A stretch of 64,000 nucleotides of DNA from Mariniflexile gromovii. Lineage in GTDB: Bacteria > Bacteroidota > Bacteroidia > Flavobacteriales > Flavobacteriaceae. The notes under the pieces were generated by a model. The model did no database searches. It saw only the letters and a list, made by a program, of their open reading frames with translations, and was not told the DNA's origin. Made by a program: the position numbers and the translations under genes. The stretch is from contig NZ_JAGJCB010000016.1 of the NCBI RefSeq assembly GCF_017814435.1, positions 19,418 through 83,417 on the forward strand. Reading direction: 5' to 3'. The first letter of the stretch is position 1. The number at the start of each line of letters is the position of its first letter. Of the stretch, positions 16,423-25,282 are shown piece by piece.

Positions 16423-16502
16423 GCAAATATTTTTCGTTTTTTTTAAAATTTTCTGTTTTATCAATAGTTATTTCATTTTTGATGGATATAAGTAAATCAG
16501 TA

Positions 16503-17120
16503 CTATTTATTGATTACTGGGTAACGTAAATGAGTGACTCCTAAACCCGAAATTACGGTCGGATTGCCAAGTTCATACGGAATATTTGCGAGATGTTCAA
16601 AGAGCCGAACTCCAGAACCTAGAAAAACTGCTGCCATGTCAATGTGTATTTCATCGAGTAGACCAGCGTTTAGGCATTGTTGGATTGTATTAGCTCCATG
16701 AACTGCAACTGCTTTTCCAGCTGCCGCCTTTTTAGCTTGTTTGATGGCAGATTCTAGACCATCTGTAACGAAGTTTACGTTCGAATTGGGCTTTGGCCAG
16801 CCATCGGGAATAGTGTGAGTCAGCACGAATGCTGATCCCCAACCGTGATTTCCTCCCCATCCTTCGGCAACATCAAAGGTGCGTCTACCGGTTAGTACAG
16901 CTCCAAGTTCATTTACAAGACTTTTATAATGATTTGCACTGGAACGAGAGAGTCGAAAAGTCATTGCATCTGCTCCACCAGCAGGAATTTCTATATCGCC
17001 AGAGAAGTACCAATCGAAAACTTCTTCTACACCATCCTTATCGTCTGCAACAAAACCATCAAGAGATATTGACATTACTGCGATAACTTTGGAATTGTTT
17101 TTGTCTGTTTTCATTGTCAT
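16503..17120 (-). CDS. Dihydrofolate reductase-family protein (RibD C-terminal-like)
   Basis: It starts VIAVMSISLDGFVADDKDG, the signature of stand-alone RibD C-terminal/DHFR-fold reductases, with VLTGRRTFDVAEGWGG at about 92-107 and AVHGANTIQQCLNAGLLDEI later. These bind NADPH; the substrate is usually unknown and most are not true DHFRs. At 205 aa the length is normal. It lies 6 bases after the VOC gene, so the two are co-transcribed. Confidence 0.88.
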   Translation of the reverse strand: MTMKTDKNNSKVIAVMSISLDGFVADDKDGVEEVFDWYFSGDIEIPAGGADAMTFRLSRSSANHYKSLVNELGAVLTGRRTFDVAEGWGGNHGWGSAFVLTHTIPDGWPKPNSNVNFVTDGLESAIKQAKKAAAGKAVAVHGANTIQQCLNAGLLDEIHIDMAAVFLGSGVRLFEHLANIPYELGNPTVISGLGVTHLRYPVINK

Positions 17121-17126
17121 TGATTC

Positions 17127-17582
17127 TTAATTTTTTGGTGAATATTTAACTATGTCGATTCCAATACCGTTGGGGTCTTGAATTGCAAAATGCCTGTCGC
17201 CCCAAGGTTCATCTCTGATGTCAATTTCAATTTTTACACCTTGCTTTTTTAGCTCGTTATAAATCTTATCCACATCATCTACTTCAATGGTCAAATACAT
17301 ACCTTCTCCTGTAAAAGGTTTTTGAAATAAAGGTTGCTGACTTGGATGATTCGGCATCAAAAAACTTACTTCATTTTCTTTGTTTGGAGTGTGCATTAAG
17401 AGATAAAACTCATTTTCAAAAGTGACACCAAAGTCTAAAATTTTGGTGTAGAATTTTTTAGTATCTTCCATTTTATCTGTTACAATGCCTGCGTTTAGTT
17501 TCATATTCATGTTGTGTTTGGTTTGTGAATGACAAGTGATTACGGTGTTAATTAAAATTATTAGACTTAATAATGTTTTCAT
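17127..17582 (-). CDS. VOC-family (glyoxalase/bleomycin-resistance fold) protein
   Basis: Residues 27-151 form a VOC domain: KLNAGIVTDKMEDTKKFYTK, then YLTIEVDDVDKIYNELKKQG and FAIQDPNGIGIDIV. The first 20 residues (MKTLLSLIILINTVITCHSQ) look like a signal peptide, unusual for this family; alternatively translation starts at M25 or M27, giving a cytoplasmic protein. Metal ligands of glyoxalase I are not clearly all present, so it may be a binding protein or a dioxygenase-like relative. It overlaps no gene and leads the DHFR-like gene. Confidence 0.8.
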   Translation of the reverse strand: MKTLLSLIILINTVITCHSQTKHNMNMKLNAGIVTDKMEDTKKFYTKILDFGVTFENEFYLLMHTPNKENEVSFLMPNHPSQQPLFQKPFTGEGMYLTIEVDDVDKIYNELKKQGVKIEIDIRDEPWGDRHFAIQDPNGIGIDIVKYSPKN

Positions 17583-17651
17583 ATTAAATAAATTAATGTT
17601 TTTACAAATTTGAGATTATCTCATTTAATAATATTGTAAAAAATGGACATA

Positions 17652-18467
17652 TTACCTACCAAAAGCTTTGGTTGGAGTTACGCCATAAAAAGTTTTAAAT
17701 TCTTTGATAAAATGCGCTTGGTCGTAATAACCCGAATCGTAAAATAATTTATTTTCTTTAAGACTTTTAGAAGAAGGTTTTGCTCTAAGTATGTTTTGAA
17801 ATCTAACTACTTTACTAAAGGATTTAGGTGTGGTGCCAATATAAAGATCAAATAATCTTCTTAACTGCCTACTGCTAATGCCAACATTCAAATCTTTTTG
17901 AATATTGAGCACACCTTGTTGTTGAAGAATTACATGTATGGCATTGTACAACCTTGTATCAAAATTGAATGCCGTTCTTGAGATTAGATCTTTAAAAAAA
18001 TAGTCAAGTTTTTTTCTTATAATATCAAATTCAGAAACAGCATGCAATGAGTTCATTAGGAAAGCATGAGTTTCATTAGAAACTATTTCTAAGTTTATAT
18101 ATTGATTGCTAAGTTGAGAAGCATCTATTTTAAAAACTTGAGGAAACATTGTTGGCAAGAACCTTATTCCTATATAATGAAATGAATTTTTTAGTTCAAA
18201 CTCGGTATATTTATTACAAAAGCCCATGACATAACTTTCTTGAATATTATTTATTTCAAAGTAAATATCAATACAGCCATCAGCAACAACTCTATAAGTA
18301 AATGGAGTATCTAGTGGTTTAGTGGTTTTCAATTCCCAATAGCAAAATATTACATTTTGAAGGGTAACATCTGGTAGATATTCACAATATTGAACACTTT
18401 CACCTGACTTTTTTACGGTGGGTTGAATAGGCAAAAATAGTTCTCTAATTTTTGACTGATTTATCAC
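17652..18467 (-). CDS. AraC-family regulator with DUF6597-like N-terminus
   Basis: The N-terminal half (about 20-160) follows the DUF6597 pattern (FCYWELKTTKPLDTPFTYRV, DIYFEINN, GIRFLPTMFPQVF). The C-terminal 100 residues are an AraC HTH domain (ISSRQLRRLFDLYIGTTPKS, YYDQAHFIKEFKTFYGVTPT). It is divergently oriented to a similar AraC gene at 18673 and is followed by the VOC/DHFR-like pair, which it may control. Ligand unknown. Confidence 0.88.
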   Translation of the reverse strand: MINQSKIRELFLPIQPTVKKSGESVQYCEYLPDVTLQNVIFCYWELKTTKPLDTPFTYRVVADGCIDIYFEINNIQESYVMGFCNKYTEFELKNSFHYIGIRFLPTMFPQVFKIDASQLSNQYINLEIVSNETHAFLMNSLHAVSEFDIIRKKLDYFFKDLISRTAFNFDTRLYNAIHVILQQQGVLNIQKDLNVGISSRQLRRLFDLYIGTTPKSFSKVVRFQNILRAKPSSKSLKENKLFYDSGYYDQAHFIKEFKTFYGVTPTKAFGR

Positions 18468-18672
18468 TATTATTCTTTTTGTGTTATGATAGATGGTAGT
18501 TTATTATTTTTTAATACAGTTTGATTTTATTTACAACCTCCAATTGTATAAAAGCCAACTAAACGTTACCAAAACTAACTATAGTATATCTTTTATAATA
18601 GAATAAAACCGACATTAAAATTTTGATTTTAGGTGTTTTAAATTAATTTTATATAAATTATAAAGTGTATTT

Positions 18673-19476
18673 ATGTACGTAGAGCAAATTTTGCCACCCC
18701 ATAATTTGAGAAAATTTATTCGCTTTTTTTGGGTAATTGAATATAATAGCATGGTTGACAATGATCATGTTTTTAAGGTTTTTGCAAGACGATATCCAAG
18801 AATTGTTTTTCAACATAACAATGGCAATTCAGGGATTTATAATGGCAAGGACTTTTTACCATTGGCTTATTTTAGTGGGTTGAATATAATGCCTTACGAA
18901 TGCGGAATACAACCAAGTATAAGCATTACAGGAGTTAGTTTTTATCCCTATGCGATAAAGCAATTGTTTGGTATTGATGCTTACGAATTGTTGAATGAAT
19001 TACCAGAAGTTAATTTCTTATTGCCAAAATCATTTACTGAAAAAATGATTGATACTAAAGAAAAAAATAAAAGAATCCAGTTATTGATAGATTATTTTAA
19101 TGACAAAGTAGACCAGATAAAAAAATATGATGCTTTTAACGAAATAGTTTGGGAAACGTTTCAAAATGAGATTAAGGAAAGTAATGTGCATAGTTTTTTG
19201 AAAAAATTTAAAATTTCTGAAAGGCAACTGGAAAGAAGGTTTAAAAACAATATTGGTTTAACACCTAATCAATTTTTAAGAATTAATAGATTTGAAAAAT
19301 CGATACAATTAATTAAAGAATCAAATGTGCTCAGTGATATTGTTTTCAAATTAAATTATAGCGACCAGTCACATTTTTGCAGAGATTTTAAAGAGTTTTC
19401 ACAGTTTACTCCAACCCAATTTATGAAACTTAATGTTTTGCTTGAGGAAAATTCATCGGTTATTTTAAAAAAATGA
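18673..19476 (+). CDS. AraC-family regulator with DUF6597-like N-terminus
   Basis: This is a 267-aa relative of the divergent gene at 17652: LPPHNLRKFIRFFWVIEYN at the start, ISITGVSFYPYAIKQLFGI in the middle and the AraC HTH at the end (KISERQLERRFKNNIGLTP, LNYSDQSHFCRDFKEFSQF). It stands alone on the plus strand. Its stop is 13 bases from the stop of an integrase relic on the other strand, so the original downstream neighbour may have been lost. The intergenic space of 205 bases shared with 17652 must hold both promoters. Confidence 0.88.
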   Translation: MYVEQILPPHNLRKFIRFFWVIEYNSMVDNDHVFKVFARRYPRIVFQHNNGNSGIYNGKDFLPLAYFSGLNIMPYECGIQPSISITGVSFYPYAIKQLFGIDAYELLNELPEVNFLLPKSFTEKMIDTKEKNKRIQLLIDYFNDKVDQIKKYDAFNEIVWETFQNEIKESNVHSFLKKFKISERQLERRFKNNIGLTPNQFLRINRFEKSIQLIKESNVLSDIVFKLNYSDQSHFCRDFKEFSQFTPTQFMKLNVLLEENSSVILKK

Positions 19477-19489
19477 TTCATCTTCATTA

Positions 19490-19765
19490 TTACAAATGAC
19501 ATAAATTAATTGATTGAAGTTCAGCTTCAGTAAGGTAAACTCGTTCCACTTCTATAACTTCAGATGTGTAGTTTGCAAATGGGTTTTTATCTAGCCAGTC
19601 ATTGGCCAAACATATCTTTATAATTTTATTGAAGTTTTTGATGTATTTAACAGTTGTATTGTTAGCACAATTTCTAACGTTTCTTAACTGGAATTCATAA
19701 TCAGTAATAAAAGCATGAACAATCTTTGTAATATCAATAGCTGAAATATTGTAATTTATTATTCT
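19490..19765 (-). pseudogene. Integrase relic (central part)
   Basis: On the minus strand this stretch reads without a stop for some 90 codons (for example FITDYEFQLRNVRNC, KYIKNFNKIIKICLANDWLD, ERVYLTEAELQSI) and closely matches residues of about 152-233 of the integrase at 36455-37360; the DNA identity is obvious by eye. It has no start codon, no N-terminus and no catalytic C-terminus. It is therefore a fragment left by an earlier integration or recombination. Confidence 0.85.
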
Positions 19766-19936
19766 CTTAGTGTATCCAAAAATTTTGTTTTCATTGATGA
19801 ATTTATAATTATTTTTTTAATAGAGAAACCCATAATTTTCTTGGAGTTAAAAAACATGGGCTTACTTAAAATTAGTTGCTATTAACTAGTTTAGAATTTA
19901 TAGAATTCTGCATTTGTTTTTAGAATATCCACTATA

Positions 19937-20232
19937 TTAATTTTCAGTATTTGGTATAAGTACCGATTTAATAACATGAATTATTTCATTTTTTGTTTTG
20001 ATATCAAAATATGAGATTTCAATATTTTCATTTCCAGAACCATCTTTAATGGTGATTTTGTCAGTGGATTTTGTAAACACTAGATTATCACTTTCTAAAC
20101 TTGCAGCAGATTGTAAACCATCTGTTAGTGTTTTTTGGATATGTCCTTGGTTGTGATGATATGATGTTTTAAGATAGGGGAGAGTGTACTCTCACCAATG
20201 TCCTCAATTTTATCCCAATTGTCGTTGGACAT
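19937..20232 (-). pseudogene. Fasciclin (FAS1) domain relic
   Basis: Translated by hand, the ATG at 20232 gives MSNDNWDKIEDIGESTLSPILKHH in one frame; the rest continues in another frame as SYHHNQGHIQKTLTDGLQ..., and ends with IEISYFDIKTKNEIIHVIKS and VLIPNTEN at 19937. The ending corresponds to the FAS1 block ATDIxATNGVIHVIDxVLLP, also seen in the intact fasciclin at 51874. A frameshift near 20158-20170 and loss of the N-terminal part make it a pseudogene. Confidence 0.7.
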
Positions 20233-20405
20233 ATTTAAAATAAATAATTGTTTGGTTGAGAGAAGTGGGAGTGTTGTAAGTACCAGGTAAAGGGCTTGAC
20301 TGAGCTTAATTAATTATCAGTTTCTTTAGAGCTTTTCAATGCCGTTTTTATAATAAACTTTTTTAGATTCATTTTTGAGGTTTACTGTTGTTGATTTGTT
20401 GATAC
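20233..20405. other. Non-coding gap before the lipoprotein gene
   Basis: No convincing gene is visible. A 20-codon minus-strand frame at 20310-20372 was considered and set aside. The upstream element of the following gene begins at 20406. Confidence 0.4.
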
Positions 20406-20430
20406 TTTAAATTAGCAATTTTGAATAGTA
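20406..20430 (+). promoter_or_regulatory. Shared upstream element, copy 1
   Basis: TTTAAATTAGCAATT followed by TTGAATAGTA lies 89 bases before the lipoprotein start at 20520. It matches 21155-21179 at 23 of 25 positions, at a nearly equal distance from the cytochrome gene. It is a candidate common regulator site. Confidence 0.5.
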
Positions 20431-20519
20431 AACTCTTTGAACATACTATTTCCTTTGCAGAAAAATTAAATTTTTTTAAATACTGGATTAGTTAAATAAA
20501 TAGTTTAAAATTAATTATT

Positions 20520-21038
20520 ATGTTAAAAAGAAAACATCTTGTTTTATTAATGTGTGGGATTTATTCTTGCGCTTTATTTTTTATGTCTTGCAATGATGAC
20601 GATACGTTGTCTAAAGATGAGGTTATTAAAGAAAAGTTAAACGAAGTCAGAAATATAACTTCTGATATACGTACAACTGAGAAAGCAGCTGAAAAAGGTT
20701 GGGATGAAGCTCTTTCGGAATGCGTTGAACATCCCACCGAAGGAGCTATGGGATACCACATTGCTCGTATGGAATATATGGATGGAAGAGTGAACCATAA
20801 GGAACCGCAAGTGCTTTTATTTGCAAAGAAGAAGAATAGTGAAGATTTAGAGTTAGTTGGAGTGGAATATATTGTTCCCTTTGGTATTCATCCGTCAAGT
20901 AAGGAAGCTCCAGAATTATTTTTTCAAAAATTCCATAAAAATATGGATCAGGAAATTTGGGCTTTGCATGTATGGACTGAAAGGGAAAATCCAAAAGGAA
21001 TTTTTTATGATTGGAATCCTGACGTTTCTTGTCAATAG
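20520..21038 (+). CDS. Uncharacterised lipoprotein
   Basis: The first 24 residues are a lipoprotein signal: a basic start, a hydrophobic stretch and FFMSC with the lipidated cysteine at about residue 24, followed by NDDD, which favours surface or outer-membrane sorting in Bacteroidetes. The mature part has no family I can name; it includes PTEGAMGYHIARMEYMDGR at about 72-90 and ends FYDWNPDVSC. The two added cysteines could form a disulfide. The gene shares an upstream element with the cytochrome gene at 21274, so the two probably respond to one regulator. Confidence 0.8.
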   Translation: MLKRKHLVLLMCGIYSCALFFMSCNDDDTLSKDEVIKEKLNEVRNITSDIRTTEKAAEKGWDEALSECVEHPTEGAMGYHIARMEYMDGRVNHKEPQVLLFAKKKNSEDLELVGVEYIVPFGIHPSSKEAPELFFQKFHKNMDQEIWALHVWTERENPKGIFYDWNPDVSCQ

Positions 21039-21154
21039 GTCATTTAGTATCAATTAAGAATAGTATAAAAAAATAGATTTGTCCAGTAAATGTCAATAAA
21101 TTAAGCATGTGAAAAATATTGCTTTTATTGTTGAATACTTAAAAAAATATAGCA

Positions 21155-21179
21155 TTTAAATTAGCAATTATTAATAGTA
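21155..21179 (+). promoter_or_regulatory. Shared upstream element, copy 2
   Basis: TTTAAATTAGCAATT followed by ATTAATAGTA, 94 bases before the cytochrome c start. See the copy at 20406. Confidence 0.5.
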
Positions 21180-21273
21180 GTTTACAAATACAGCCTTGTT
21201 TTTGTGTGTATGTTTATTACAAAATCATAATTAATATAACGTTGAATTTGATTATTAAGTTAAAAAAAGAAAA

Positions 21274-21858
21274 ATGAAAAATATTATTTTTAAAGCATTA
21301 TTGTTATCCTTAATCATAGCATCTTGTAAGAAAAATACGGAAGTAGATACAGTGAAGTTAGGAGATAAGATTCAGCTTGAAGAATCTGTACGAAGAGGAG
21401 AGTATTTAGTTGGTATAATGGATTGTGCTGCCTGTCATACTCCAAAATTGTTCACTCCTAATGGCCCTGTATTAGATGAAAGTCGATTGTTTTCTGGCTT
21501 TAATTCAAACAATGAATTGCCAAAACTCAGTAATACAGAACTGGAATTGGCAAAAAAGTGGGTGCTTTTTAGTGGTGATATGACATCTTCTGTAGGGCCT
21601 TGGGGGATTTCTTATACTGCGAATATCACATCGGATGATACAGGTATTGGGACATGGTCTTTTGAACAGTTTGAAAGGGCTATTAGAAAAGGAAAATATA
21701 AAGGTTTAGAAAATGGAAGACCTTTACTACCTCCAATGCCGTGGCAAGCTTATAAAGATTTAAGTGAAACGGATCTAAGAGCAATTTTTGATTTTTTAAA
21801 AAGTACTAAGCCAATCGAGAATATTGTACCTCCTCCAACACCTCTTATTCAAAATTGA
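21274..21858 (+). CDS. Lipid-anchored mono-haem cytochrome c
   Basis: The protein has a lipoprotein signal (IIFKALLLSLIIASC, lipidated Cys about 18), then one haem site CAACH at about residues 52-56 and a likely axial Met in LPPMPWQAY near 171. The fold fits class I cytochrome c with an extended middle. It would act in the periplasm as an electron carrier or as a dehydrogenase subunit. Its neighbours are a lipoprotein with a matching upstream element and an AraC regulator. A perfect 18-base-arm inverted repeat follows the gene. Confidence 0.9.
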   Translation: MKNIIFKALLLSLIIASCKKNTEVDTVKLGDKIQLEESVRRGEYLVGIMDCAACHTPKLFTPNGPVLDESRLFSGFNSNNELPKLSNTELELAKKWVLFSGDMTSSVGPWGISYTANITSDDTGIGTWSFEQFERAIRKGKYKGLENGRPLLPPMPWQAYKDLSETDLRAIFDFLKSTKPIENIVPPPTPLIQN

Positions 21859-21897
21859 GTAGATTTTTTTATAATTTATTTAATTAAATTTTAAAAG

Positions 21898-21937
21898 TGC
21901 TTGCAAAAATATACCGATTGGTATATTTTTGCAAGCA
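21898..21937. promoter_or_regulatory. Perfect inverted repeat with embedded TetR-type operator
   Basis: The arms, 18 bases each (21898-21915 and 21920-21937), are exact complements around GATT. The core ATACCGATTGGTAT (21911-21924) is the same as the operator at 29403-29416 read on the other strand. The repeat could serve as terminator of the cytochrome gene and as operator of the AraC gene that starts at 21951. Confidence 0.65.
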
Positions 21938-21950
21938 TAACTATTGATAT

Positions 21951-22847
21951 ATGATTGTAGCAAATAAATTTCCAAGTCAAGAGATAAAGAATAAATTAAA
22001 GAATATCGTATCGGATGGAGGATTAAATTCTATAAAATGGCCTGATATTGTTATACATACAACAGTAAATAAGCACTCATCGAATATTCCTGAGAGTTCA
22101 TTTTCAATTTTATCTATAAATCAAGAGGGGGTTGCCCATATTAATCTTAAAAATAGAAAGTTAAAAATATGTAACAATACATTTATGGTTTTAACTCCCT
22201 TTCAAACTTTTGATTATATAATAGATTACAGTTTACCTATTGAGATTTTGAATGTTCATCTTAGTATAGAAACTTATCATGGTATAAATGCTGCTTTTAC
22301 TAAAGATCATGGAAAGTTACTCGATTTTCCTTTTGATATATGGGACGGGGATGTTTTAACTAGTCACATAAATTTTAAGCCAGAGGCATTTACATTTTTG
22401 CTCAATAATTATAATAATCAACAGGATGATGAAACTTATATTATGAATATAGTTAATCATATGATTTTTTTGAATAGAGAAAATCTAAGATTAATTAATA
22501 ATATTCAAGGGACTAAAAGCAGTACTAAAATAGAATTGTTTAAAAGAATGTTTTTGGCTAAGGATATAATTTACAGTCAATTTAATGACCCTCAACTCAA
22601 TCTGGAGTATTTAAGCAGAGAAGTGTATATGTCTAGGTTTCATTTTTTAAGAGTGTTTAAGCAAACATTTGGAATAACGCCTTATCAAATGATTAGAGAT
22701 ATTAGGATAAATAAAATTATTGAAATGATTTCTCAAAAAAATAAGAATATTAATGAAATATCAATGAATGTTGGACTTCGAGAACCTAATTCAGTTTATG
22801 CTCTATTCAAAAAGGGAGCTTCATTTAATAAGAATTTAGTAAAGTAA
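21951..22847 (+). CDS. AraC-family regulator
   Basis: In 298 aa the C-terminal 100 residues form the AraC HTH (YLSREVYMSRFHFLRVFKQT, then FGITPYQMIRDIRINKIIEM, and a weaker second HTH with NVGLREPNSVYALFKKGAS). The N-terminal part is a cupin-like sensor (ESSFSILSINQEGVAHINLK, MVLTPFQTFDYIIDY). It starts 14 bases after the large inverted repeat that includes a TetR-type operator, so the TetR protein at 28770 may control it. Convergent with the MFS gene, their stops 1 base apart. Confidence 0.85.
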   Translation: MIVANKFPSQEIKNKLKNIVSDGGLNSIKWPDIVIHTTVNKHSSNIPESSFSILSINQEGVAHINLKNRKLKICNNTFMVLTPFQTFDYIIDYSLPIEILNVHLSIETYHGINAAFTKDHGKLLDFPFDIWDGDVLTSHINFKPEAFTFLLNNYNNQQDDETYIMNIVNHMIFLNRENLRLINNIQGTKSSTKIELFKRMFLAKDIIYSQFNDPQLNLEYLSREVYMSRFHFLRVFKQTFGITPYQMIRDIRINKIIEMISQKNKNINEISMNVGLREPNSVYALFKKGASFNKNLVK

Positions 22848-22848
22848 T

Positions 22849-23982
22849 TTATCCTATATCTTTTTTTAGAAGTATTGGTAGAATAGAGGAAATAATACCA
22901 TAAACTAAAAATATATATACAAATGCAGATTGGTGTTCAATTATAAGTTTTCCTATTAATAAAGAACCTAATCCTATTCCTAGCTCCATAAAAATATATA
23001 AGGTAGATAAAGCTTTGCCGTCTTCTCCAGAATTTTCATTTAAAGACCATAAATTTAAAACAGGAATAAAGATCCCCATTGATGCTCCATAAAATAAAGA
23101 TGCAATTACAAACGCAGTTTTATTTTCCCAAAGTGAAAATAATAATGAAGCAAAAACCAACATTAAAGTGGCGTATAAAAGTAATTTATTTAACGGTAGG
23201 CCCTCTATTTTGTTTTTGAATAGAAGTCTAATGAAGATTGTACTTATAGAGAAAAAGACGAAAAAGATTCCTTTGTTATCAAATCCTAATTTGTTAGCCT
23301 GTATTGACGAAGAAATCAACAAAATTCCAAATCCAAGGTATATCCAAAACATGATAAGCGATTGTTTCCAGATACACATATCTAGTATAGATTTAGAAAC
23401 TTTTATTGTTGCAATTTTTTGTTTATTTTCTTCTTTTAAAGGAATAACCATCAGTATTGCTACTACACCTAGTAAAGCTCCAAATAAGAACACATAATTA
23501 ATACCCAAATGAACATGAATAAGACTGCTAAACATTGGGCCAAAAGCCATTCCTGCTGAATAAAATGCTGTTTGAATGCTTATTGCTCTACCGCGGTTAA
23601 AAAAATTGTTTTTGATAAAAAAAGTATAGCCTGTTGGTGCAAATCCGGTAGAGAAACCATGAATGAATCTTAATATAAGAAAGCCTAAAACAAAATCAAT
23701 CCATGGGTATAATATATTTACAAATATGGTAACAAATAATCCAATATAAATAGCGTATTTTCCGGCTCTTAAATCAGATAGCTTACCGCTTAAAGGCCTC
23801 GAGAGAAGTGCCGCAATTGTAAAAAGAAGTATTATTAACCCCAAATAAGATTTGCCGCCAATATGTATTAGGTATGAAGGTAGTACTGGTAATAATATAT
23901 TGTAGCTTGCAGAAAAGAAAAGTGACGAAGCACTTAAAAGCCATAATGAATAATTATTACTTTTCACAACGTATGTGTCCAT
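22849..23982 (-). CDS. MFS transporter
   Basis: The 377-aa protein has about twelve hydrophobic helices and the MFS loop-2 signature in SRPLSGKLSDLRAGK (about 61-75). It belongs to the drug/arabinose-efflux-like group of DHA1 porters. It overlaps the HD-domain gene by 26 bases and is the last gene of the minus-strand module under the TetR at 28770, so it probably exports a compound handled by the enzymes of that module. Substrate unknown. Confidence 0.88.
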   Translation of the reverse strand: MDTYVVKSNNYSLWLLSASSLFFSASYNILLPVLPSYLIHIGGKSYLGLIILLFTIAALLSRPLSGKLSDLRAGKYAIYIGLFVTIFVNILYPWIDFVLGFLILRFIHGFSTGFAPTGYTFFIKNNFFNRGRAISIQTAFYSAGMAFGPMFSSLIHVHLGINYVFLFGALLGVVAILMVIPLKEENKQKIATIKVSKSILDMCIWKQSLIMFWIYLGFGILLISSSIQANKLGFDNKGIFFVFFSISTIFIRLLFKNKIEGLPLNKLLLYATLMLVFASLLFSLWENKTAFVIASLFYGASMGIFIPVLNLWSLNENSGEDGKALSTLYIFMELGIGLGSLLIGKLIIEHQSAFVYIFLVYGIISSILPILLKKDIG

Positions 23983-24544
23983 CTTGGATTAATTTATCTA
24001 GATAGTTTAAAGTTAATTCCCATAATTTTTCTGAACCCTTATTTATAGGATTTAGTTTATTTATTAAGTTTTCATATGAGATATTATGTTTTTTCCAAGT
24101 GCCCCCCTTATTGTTGAAGTTTAATAATACTGGTGCAAAACGGTCTATAGACTTTGCATAGTGCTTTTCGGGAGTGTCTCCATATTCAAACTCATACCAT
24201 AAACCATAAAGTTCATTTTCATTTGATTTGGGTAAGATTTTATAAAGATTTTTAGCTGCATGTAATTCCTGATCATTATTATCATGACTATTTTGGTTGT
24301 CAAATAAAAAAGTATCGCCAGCATATATCTCCACCAAGTCATGTATAATAAGCATCTTTACAACTTTGTTTATGTTTATTTTTTCATTTGCATAATCTTT
24401 TAAAAGAATAGCCATGAGCACTAACTGCCAAGAATGTTCGGCGACATTTTCTTTACGTGGAGAATCGATAGGACTTGTGTGACGCTCCACTAATTTTAAT
24501 TTGTCGGTTTCAGTCAAAAATTTCACAATACTTTCTAATGACAT
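23957..24544 (-). CDS. HD-domain hydrolase (YfbR-like)
   Basis: The HD motifs are H37 in VAEHSWQ, H68-D69 in MLIIHDLVEIYAGD and a late D in KSIDRFAPVL. The length (195 aa) and VAEHSWQLVLMA start fit HD_3 proteins such as YfbR-type 5'-nucleotidases or oxetanocin-A-like phosphohydrolases. It probably removes phosphate from a nucleotide-like substrate with a divalent metal. It overlaps the transporter gene downstream. Confidence 0.85.
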   Translation of the reverse strand: MSLESIVKFLTETDKLKLVERHTSPIDSPRKENVAEHSWQLVLMAILLKDYANEKININKVVKMLIIHDLVEIYAGDTFLFDNQNSHDNNDQELHAAKNLYKILPKSNENELYGLWYEFEYGDTPEKHYAKSIDRFAPVLLNFNNKGGTWKKHNISYENLINKLNPINKGSEKLWELTLNYLDKLIQDGHIRCEK

Positions 24545-24591
24545 AGTTCAATTTTTTTAATACTAATTTATCAAATATTATATTTCATTCA

Positions 24592-25092
24592 TTAGGTTTT
24601 ATGGATTATTTCAGAATTATACTTCTGATTATTTATCCCTATTCTGTCAAATGTAGCAGTAGCATCAGAAATTAAATAGGTTTCATAACCAAAATTTCCA
24701 GCCATTCTAACTGTAGTTGATACACAGTGGTTAGTAGTAATACCAATTATCACTAGAGTGTTAATTTTCTGTTTGTCAATTTCTTCTTTTAAAGTAGTTC
24801 CTATAAAAGCACTGTTTACACTTTTTGTTATTACTTGCTCTCCTTTAATTGGTAATACGTGCGAATTAAATTTAAAACCTTCATTTGAAGTATGTAACAG
24901 TGATTTTGGGTTTGTTGAACTATGCCTGATGTGAAAAATAGGCAGTTTTAATTTTCTCCATTTTTTCAGAATTTTTCCAGATATAATTTCTGCGTTTTTG
25001 TTGTTTCTATTACCTCCCCAGTAAGCTTCATTTAAAAAAGCTTTTTGTATGTCTATTAATATTAAGGCTGGTTTTTTATCATTTAGTATCAT
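24592..25092 (-). CDS. Isochorismatase-family cysteine hydrolase, shortened C-terminus
   Basis: The catalytic triad is present: D14 in LILIDIQ, K90 in VITKSVNSAF and C123 in TTNHCVSTT. The usual cis-peptide segment GITTNH precedes the cysteine. The frame stops at SEIIHKT; relatives generally run some 20 residues further (an ALANLNGEF-like helix), so the last helix seems missing. The cut may impair dimerisation but leaves the active site. Substrate unknown; many family members are amidases or nicotinamidase-like. Confidence 0.8.
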   Translation of the reverse strand: MILNDKKPALILIDIQKAFLNEAYWGGNRNNKNAEIISGKILKKWRKLKLPIFHIRHSSTNPKSLLHTSNEGFKFNSHVLPIKGEQVITKSVNSAFIGTTLKEEIDKQKINTLVIIGITTNHCVSTTVRMAGNFGYETYLISDATATFDRIGINNQKYNSEIIHKT

Positions 25093-25282
25093 AGGGTATT
25101 GTTTTTTAATGATGGCTAGAATTTAATAGCTATTGTTTACATTAATCATTAATCATTAAACCTTAAAAAGCAATTGTTTTGAGCAAATTCAATAAATAAA
25201 TGTTTTTTGGAAATAAATGCCAGATTGTTGATCAATGCAAAACACATTACTTTTAAAATTAAATTATTCCTACTGTATATTG

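Noticed and set aside
20310..20372. 20-codon minus-strand frame (MNLKKFIIKT...) resembling a peptide precursor
   Set aside because: Too short, no processing enzyme or transporter next to it, and the AT-rich sequence yields such frames by chance.
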